Shown here in pieces: positions 59,503 through 64,000 of a stretch of DNA of 64,000 nucleotides. The DNA lies in NCBI GenBank assembly GCA_038229415.1, contig JBBROM010000001.1, positions 62,001-126,000 of the forward strand, given 5' to 3'. The position numbers and the translations under genes are program-made. Source of the stretch: JANXUR01 sp038229415 (GTDB taxonomy: Bacteria; Acidobacteriota; Terriglobia; Terriglobales; Acidobacteriaceae). Position 1 is the stretch's first letter. Each line of letters starts with the position of its first letter. Below the pieces are notes generated by a model. That model did not search any database, was not told the origin of the DNA, and worked only from the letters and a program-made list of their open reading frames with translations.

Positions 59503-59514
59503 TTCGCTAATCGG

Positions 59515-59550
59515 AACGGCCCCCAAGTCAACGACTTGGGGGCCGTTTTG
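59515..59550 (+). terminator. Strong rho-independent terminator
   Basis: 15-bp perfect stem AACGGCCCCCAAGTC / GACTTGGGGGCCGTT with an AAC loop and TTTT. It lies 12 bases after the small exported gene. Confidence 0.92.
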
Positions 59551-59826
59551 CGTGCGCAACCAGTGATTTGCCTAGCGAAGGCAGTTTTCCAGCCATTTCA
59601 TTCACTGAAAGGCTGAACTACTCTTGCCATAGCCTGCAACTTGCTGGATAATAGAGTTTTGCGTGTCCCGCCGGGCTGGTAGTGTGTCCGGCAGCCGCAA
59701 GGCTCAGGAATGAGTCAGGAATCAGGACGTTCTTCACCGGAGCCTTCCACCGAAGAGCTGAGCCGTTTTCCGAAAGACATTCAAAGCTGATTGCAAGGCT
59801 GTTTTTAGCCAAGGGAGCATACGTTC
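59551..59826. other. Leader and promoter region of the rpsP operon
   Basis: No gene is supported here. It holds a promoter at 59624-59652 and a leader of about 170 bases before rpsP. Confidence 0.5.
59624..59652 (+). promoter_or_regulatory. Predicted promoter of the rpsP-khpA-rimM-trmD-rplS operon
   Basis: TTGCCA (59624-59629), 17-base spacer, GATAAT (59647-59652). Near-consensus, as expected for ribosomal genes. Confidence 0.6.
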
Positions 59827-60075
59827 GTGTTGATGATTCGTTTGGCGCGTGTTGGCACGCGCAAGAAGCCGTTTTATCGTGTGGTGTTGATCGAGAAGGA
59901 GCGTGCCCGCAACGGCAAAGCTCTGGAGATATTGGGTCTGTACAATCCGCGGACGACGCCCGGCACGTTTAACGTGAAGCGGGATCGGCTGGATTATTGG
60001 GTGAAGAATGGTGCCCAGCTCACCGACCGAATGAAGAAGCTGGTGGCCAAGGCCCCGGCTCCAGTGGCGGCGTAG
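59827..60075 (+). CDS. rpsP: 30S ribosomal protein S16
   Basis: An 82-residue ribosomal protein. MLMIRLARVGTRKKPFYRVV, then ALEILGLYNPR and the S16 segment DYWVKNGAQLTDRMKKLV are unmistakable. GTG at 59827 with AAGGGAG upstream is used; ATG at 59833 is the alternative. It opens the standard S16-KhpA-RimM-TrmD-L19 operon; ffh, often upstream, is not in the window. Confidence 0.97.
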   Translation: MLMIRLARVGTRKKPFYRVVLIEKERARNGKALEILGLYNPRTTPGTFNVKRDRLDYWVKNGAQLTDRMKKLVAKAPAPVAA

Positions 60076-60159
60076 ACCTCAGTCTCAGTTCTGTCCGGTC
60101 GTTGGCCGGGCAATCAAGAGTGATCAACCCCGAACAGGATTCGTAAAGGAACCGACCAT

Positions 60160-60414
60160 ATGGCGAATGAGCCGAAGGGCGACGCACAGGCTTTGGTGCA
60201 GCATATTGCCAAAGCTCTGGCCGAAAGTCCGGAACAGGTGCAAGCGGTGGTCGTGCCCAAGGGTCGCGAGACCTCAGTGGAGCTGACCGTCGCTGAAAGC
60301 GACCTGGGCCGCGTAATCGGTCGCGGTGGCCGAACGGCAAAAGCCTTCCGGCAGGTGCTGCGCGCGGCGGGTGATGCGGCAGGCCAACGCTACGAACTGG
60401 AAATTCTCGAGTAG
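60160..60414 (+). CDS. khpA: KH-domain RNA-binding protein KhpA
   Basis: An 84-residue type II KH protein. LGRVIGRGGRTAKAFRQVL is the RNA-binding GxxG loop with its helix. It lies between rpsP and rimM, its most common site, and probably acts with KhpB in RNA control. Confidence 0.92.
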   Translation: MANEPKGDAQALVQHIAKALAESPEQVQAVVVPKGRETSVELTVAESDLGRVIGRGGRTAKAFRQVLRAAGDAAGQRYELEILE

Positions 60415-60416
60415 CT

Positions 60417-61001
60417 GTGAGCGGCGAAAGTCTGGATAACGCAGAGTTCGTCACCATTGCTCGGGTCGCCAAGACGCAGGGCCGAATCGGCGAAGTAGCC
60501 TGTGATCTGTACACCGACTTTCCGGAAAAGTTCGCCGAGCGCACACAGCTGTACGCAGCGCCGGGCGCAGGATTGAAGTCAGGCCAGGTGCAGAAAGCGG
60601 TTCGCCGCGAACTTGAACTGGAAAATCACTGGTTGCATAAAGACCGGGTGGTGTTGAAGTTCAAGGGAGTGGATTCGATTTCGCAGGCGGAAGAGTTGCT
60701 CGGCTGTGAGATTCAAATTCCAGCCAGCGAACGCGCCGAATTAGAGCCGGGCGCAGCGTACGTGAGTGACCTGGCGGGCTGTACTGTTTTTGATCGCGGC
60801 CAGCGAGTTGGCATGATCCGCGACATTGAGTTTGGTGCTGGCGATGCACCGATTTTGGCGGTGGACGGGCCAGAGGGTCAGGAAATTTTGATCCCTTGGG
60901 CTAACGAGTTTGTGGAGCGGCTGGACTTGGCAGCGCGGGAGATGCACATGATGCTTCCCGAAGGGCTGCTTGAGATTAATCTGCCGGGTAAGAAAGATTG
61001 A
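60417..61001 (+). CDS. rimM: Ribosome maturation factor RimM
   Basis: A 194-residue factor for 30S assembly that binds S19. The N-terminal beta-barrel has TIARVAKTQGRIGEVACDLYTDFPEKF; KFKGVDSISQAEELLGCEI precedes a linker, and the PRC-barrel has VGMIRDIEFGAGDAPILAV and ILIPWANEFVERLDLAAREMHMMLPEGLLEI. GTG start only 2 bases after the khpA stop. trmD follows 49 bases later. Confidence 0.94.
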   Translation: MSGESLDNAEFVTIARVAKTQGRIGEVACDLYTDFPEKFAERTQLYAAPGAGLKSGQVQKAVRRELELENHWLHKDRVVLKFKGVDSISQAEELLGCEIQIPASERAELEPGAAYVSDLAGCTVFDRGQRVGMIRDIEFGAGDAPILAVDGPEGQEILIPWANEFVERLDLAAREMHMMLPEGLLEINLPGKKD

Positions 61002-61050
61002 GTCCCGCCCAAGCAGAGCTTGGACGAGGCAGCTGAGCGGGTGAAAGATC

Positions 61051-61860
61051 GTGAAGGCAGAACTGGTCACCATCTTTCCCGAGTTTTTTCGCGGTCCGCT
61101 GGAACATGGGATCATGCGACGGGCGCAGTTGGCCGGGTTGGTAGAGTACCGGGTCTGCGATTTGCGGGAGTACACGCACGACCGGCATCGCACCGTGGAC
61201 GACCGTCCTTTTGGGGGCGGGGAGGGCATGGTGCTGAAGCCCGAGCCCATCTTCGAGTGCCTGGAGGCACTGGGAGTGGGGTCACGTGAGGCGCGAATCC
61301 AGCCGGATGCGAGAGAGACAGTGATATTGCTCTCGGCGCAGGGTCAGCGATTTGATCAGTCTGTGGCGGAAGAGTTGGCCGGGCTGGATCGGTTGGTGTT
61401 GATCTGCGGACGCTACGAAGGTGTGGATGAGCGGGTGGCGGAACACTTGGCCGATCGCGAGCTTTCCATCGGCGATTATGTTCTGAGCGGCGGCGAATTG
61501 GCTGCGGCAGTGATTTTGGATGCGGTGACCCGTCTGATTCCGGGAGCCCTCGGCAACGAGGCATCGGCGAAGCAGGAAAGCTTTAGCAGCCGTGAACAGG
61601 ATTTAGGAGACGTTGTAGATTCGACCTGCGGGTCGGGCGGGTTGCTGGACTATCCGCATTACACGCGGCCTGCCGAGTTTCGCGGATGGCCGGTGCCGGA
61701 AGTACTTTCCTCCGGCAATCACGATGCGATTCGCAAGTGGCGGCGTCGCAGGGCGTTGGAAAAGACGTTACGAAACCGGCCGGATTTGCTGGAACGGGTC
61801 GGGTTGAGTGACGAAGATCGCAAAGTGGTAGAAGAGATTACGGCAGCATCAGAGCTTTGA
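61051..61860 (+). CDS. trmD: tRNA (guanine37-N1)-methyltransferase
   Basis: A 269-residue SPOUT enzyme making m1G37. VTIFPEFFRGPLEHGIMRRA, RTVDDRPFGGGEGMVLKPEP, LICGRYEGVDERVAEHLADRELSIGDYVLSGGELAA (trefoil-knot SAM site) and YTRPAEFRGWPVPEVLSSGNH are all present. An extra stretch between GNEASAKQESFSS and LLDYP is longer than in E. coli. GTG start at 61051. rplS follows after 63 bases. Confidence 0.96.
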   Translation: MKAELVTIFPEFFRGPLEHGIMRRAQLAGLVEYRVCDLREYTHDRHRTVDDRPFGGGEGMVLKPEPIFECLEALGVGSREARIQPDARETVILLSAQGQRFDQSVAEELAGLDRLVLICGRYEGVDERVAEHLADRELSIGDYVLSGGELAAAVILDAVTRLIPGALGNEASAKQESFSSREQDLGDVVDSTCGSGGLLDYPHYTRPAEFRGWPVPEVLSSGNHDAIRKWRRRRALEKTLRNRPDLLERVGLSDEDRKVVEEITAASEL

Positions 61861-61923
61861 GCACCAAAGAATTTCGCAAAACGATTTCGATTTATAAGAT
61901 TTCGCAAAGGAAAGAATCGAGCC

Positions 61924-62295
61924 ATGTCGAGCCCCATTATTCACCGGCTGCTAGCCAAGACCCAGCGCACCGACCTCCCCGAATTCGCTCCCGGCGACAC
62001 CGTCAAGGTGCACGTCCGCATCAAGGAAGGCGAGAAAGAGCGCATCCAGATATTTGAAGGCCTGGTGATTTCACTTTCCCGCGGCCTGCAAGGCTCGTTC
62101 GTGGTTCGCAAGATGAGCTTTGGCACCGGGGTGGAGCGCATCTTTCCCTTCGCCTCCAAGGCGATTGACAAGGTGGAAAAGATCCGCTCGTTCCAGATTC
62201 GCCGCGCTAAGCTCTATTACCTGCGCGGATTGCGCGGCAAGGCGGCTCGCTTGAAGGAAGTGGATACGCGAGTGAAGGCCAAGGCGAAAGCCTAG
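61924..62295 (+). CDS. rplS: 50S ribosomal protein L19
   Basis: A 123-residue protein. FAPGDTVKVHVRIKEGEKERIQIFEG, LSRGLQGSFVVRKMSFGTGVERIFPF and YYLRGLRGKAARLKEVD are the family core. AAAGGA lies ahead of the ATG. It closes the operon; the terminator is at 62402. Confidence 0.97.
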   Translation: MSSPIIHRLLAKTQRTDLPEFAPGDTVKVHVRIKEGEKERIQIFEGLVISLSRGLQGSFVVRKMSFGTGVERIFPFASKAIDKVEKIRSFQIRRAKLYYLRGLRGKAARLKEVDTRVKAKAKA

Positions 62296-62653
62296 TTGAG
62301 AAGCGCTGGCCGCGAACGCGGCGCCTGGCTTCTTAGACTTGAAGAAAATACCCTCCGCACTCAGTTGCGTAGGCATTGTCGGATACAAACCGTCTCACTA
62401 TAGCGGCCCGGCCATGTGCGGGGCCGCTTTGCTTGTGGCAGGCTTCTGGCTCAGGCGGACTTGAACGTTCCGTTGTGTCATTCCCCATGGGACCTCGGTA
62501 TCTGGGGAAAGTCCGGATTTAGGGAGTCTGGTTGCATCCGAGCAACTTGTTTCCCTGTCTCGGGTTTATCCTGGTAGCCGAAGTTACGCCCGACCCCGAT
62601 TCTCCGGCATTCAAGCGTCTCCCACCTGATCGCCGGGAGCCAGGAGTTGTTTT
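62296..62653. other. Intergenic region between rplS and the phosphoesterase gene
   Basis: 358 bases. The left third holds the rplS terminator. The right part has no gene; AGGAG at 62642-62646 serves the next gene. Base pairing is possible in 62500-62600, but I cannot assign a known riboswitch. Confidence 0.4.
62402..62432 (+). terminator. Terminator after the rplS operon
   Basis: AGCGGCCC (62402-62409) pairs with GGGCCGCT (62421-62428) and is followed by TTTGCTT, 106 bases after the rplS stop. Confidence 0.7.
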
Positions 62654-64000
62654 ATGCGCGCGGAAGTAAACCGCAAGAACGTCCTTGTTGCTCTGATGTC
62701 TACTTTCGCAGTGGTTGCCCTGCTTATCACTGCTGCCTGTGGAGGCGGAGGCTCTTCCCCCACCCCGCCGCCTGTGATTACTGTGTCCGTCGCTCCCACA
62801 ACCGTCACCCTCACCTCCGGAAAGACCCAGCAGTTCACCGCGACGGTTACCGGCACGTCGAATACCGCTGTTATCTGGTCAGCGAGTGGTGGCGTTATCT
62901 CCGCTACTGGCGTTTTTAGCGACACGGTCACCGGTGCGACCTCAGTCACCGTGACCGCAACGTCGGCGACGGATGCCACTGCCAGCGGCAAAGCTACGGC
63001 AACCGTCAACCCAAATGCCGTAGGCGACATCACGCAGATTCGGCATATCGTCTTCATCATCAAAGAGAACCACAGCTTCGATAATTACTTTGGAACCTTC
63101 CCCGGTGCCGAAGGCGCGACTACCGGCGTAACTTCTACCGGCGCAACTGTACTACTCACTCGTGGCGCAGATCGTCCGTCGCATGACATTGGCCATGGTT
63201 TTACTGATACCGTGACAGCGATTGACGGCGGTAAAATGGACAAGTTTGACTTGATCAGCATGGGCAACGTCAACGGAATGCTGGAGCCTTATACACAATA
63301 TCTTCAAGCGGATATTCCTAACTACTGGACGCTGGCCCAGAATTATGTACTTAGCGACCATATGTTCTCGTCGCTAACTGGACCGAGCTTTCCAAATCAT
63401 CTCTATACCCTTGCCGCCGATTCAGTAGGTGTAACCGACAATCCGATCAACACGAACCTCAAGCAACTCAATCTTGGCAAGTGGGGATGTGATGCGGATG
63501 CTGGGGCCACCGTCAAGCATATTGATTCCGCTGGCAACGAACTCACACCCGTGTTTCCGTGCTTCGATCCCACCACGATCGTGGATCGCATGCAAAATGC
63601 ACCAACCCCCATTACCTGGAAGTATTATGGGCCGCGCGAAGGCAAGTCAGGGTACATCTGGAATACCCTGGATGCCATCAAGCATATTCGCTATGCTGCG
63701 GATGGAGTTACTGACGGCCCGCTGTGGATTAGTAATGACGTGGACGACTCCGAGTTCGAGACTGACGCAGCGAACGGCAACCTGCCTGAGGTGAGTTATC
63801 TGCTAACTTCGGGGGATGAAAGTGAGCACCCGATTTCGAGCATCTGCGTGGGCGAAAATCGCAGTATTTCGCAGATTGACGCGGTTATGAATGGCCCGGA
63901 CTGGAGTTCGACAGCAATCTTTTTGACCTGGGACGACCACGGCGGCTTCTATGATCATGTACCGCCCGTGAAAAAAGATGCTTATGGACTTGGCGTGCGC
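62654..64000 (+). CDS. Lipoprotein phosphoesterase (phospholipase C/acid-phosphatase family), 3' end outside window
   Basis: Open frame from ATG at 62654 to the window edge, 449 codons without a stop; AGGAG precedes it. A lipobox-type signal ends LLITAACGGGG, so the protein is probably a lipoprotein. Residues 40-120 form a bacterial Ig-like (BIG_2) domain (VSVAPTTVTLTSGKTQQFTATV). The phosphoesterase domain starts IRHIVFIIKENHSFDNYFGTFPG, with the metal-binding Asn/Glu region, followed by LSDHMFSSLTGPSFPNHLY and FLTWDDHGGFYDHVPP. Members cleave phospholipids or phosphomonoesters outside the cell. Function inferred from family; the end is not visible. Confidence 0.9.
   Translation, partial: MRAEVNRKNVLVALMSTFAVVALLITAACGGGGSSPTPPPVITVSVAPTTVTLTSGKTQQFTATVTGTSNTAVIWSASGGVISATGVFSDTVTGATSVTVTATSATDATASGKATATVNPNAVGDITQIRHIVFIIKENHSFDNYFGTFPGAEGATTGVTSTGATVLLTRGADRPSHDIGHGFTDTVTAIDGGKMDKFDLISMGNVNGMLEPYTQYLQADIPNYWTLAQNYVLSDHMFSSLTGPSFPNHLYTLAADSVGVTDNPINTNLKQLNLGKWGCDADAGATVKHIDSAGNELTPVFPCFDPTTIVDRMQNAPTPITWKYYGPREGKSGYIWNTLDAIKHIRYAADGVTDGPLWISNDVDDSEFETDAANGNLPEVSYLLTSGDESEHPISSICVGENRSISQIDAVMNGPDWSSTAIFLTWDDHGGFYDHVPPVKKDAYGLGVR

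Noticed and set aside
59682..59972. Open frame overlapping rpsP in another frame
   Set aside because: rpsP is certain; the other frame has no domain and arises from the leader.
62440..62640. Cyclic-di-GMP or other riboswitch before the phosphoesterase gene
   Set aside because: Some pairing is possible, but I could not match the conserved core of any class.

Overview
The window is a G+C-rich bacterial chromosome segment. It most resembles an Acidobacteriota genome of the Terriglobia/Koribacter type. This placement is inferred from gene content: a type IV pilus secretin, hopanoid synthesis (HpnH), OmpA proteins with PKD-like domains, a CRTAC1/UnbV repeat protein, sortilin-like propellers, NtrBC-type regulation and dispersed CTCTGTG/TCATTCCGAG repeats. 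There is no rRNA, no CRISPR array, no recognisable prophage and no complete insertion sequence. One tRNA gene, tRNA-Leu(UAG), is present.

Layout. 1-9.6 kb: the end of a secretin gene, then an M24 peptidase, accB-accC (biotin part of acetyl-CoA carboxylase), thiE, two APC amino-acid permeases, nnrE/D and tsaE, all on +. 9.7-16.3 kb: fabI with a 57-residue Phd-like protein gene (too short for usual ORF cut-offs), a receiver-like/DUF3052 protein, a methyltransferase, and an NtrB/NtrC-like pair on -. 16.4-22.6 kb: OmpA/PKD protein, sortilin-like propeller, GT39 glycosyltransferase and DUF3467 protein. 22.7-27.4 kb: sulfotransferase, ParDE-type toxin-antitoxin with a palindromic operator, a gene of unknown function beside hpnH, a TRIC-type membrane protein, a zinc-ribbon membrane protein broken by TAA, and tRNA-Leu. 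27.6-33.5 kb: RND efflux pair without an outer-membrane channel gene, murI and a GlsB-type membrane protein.

33.8-41.7 kb: the peptide-ligase trio (circularly permuted ATP-grasp, alpha-E, transglutaminase-like) followed by a nitrilase, an AbrB-like/RelE-like overlapping pair, and an ECF sigma/anti-sigma/exported-protein unit. 41.7-53.9 kb: M16 peptidase, DUF2867 protein, an rlmN with an AAA+-like insert, S9 peptidase, a NarL-type two-component pair followed by two Flp prepilin genes, a hotdog thioesterase, a CRTAC1-like protein cut off from its signal peptide by TGA, and a TPR protein. 53.9-64 kb: SDR, LON-domain protein, holB, hom, HxlR regulator, a small exported protein with its own promoter and terminator, the rpsP-khpA-rimM-trmD-rplS translation operon, and the start of a lipoprotein phosphoesterase that runs off the window.

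The most unusual item is rlmN (43653-44963). Between its N-terminal domain and its radical-SAM core it carries about 50 residues that read like the Walker B region of an AAA+ ATPase, without a Walker A. Other points of note are two genes interrupted by a single in-frame stop, a poly-glutamine tail on the transglutaminase-like protein, and several families of dispersed inverted repeats.
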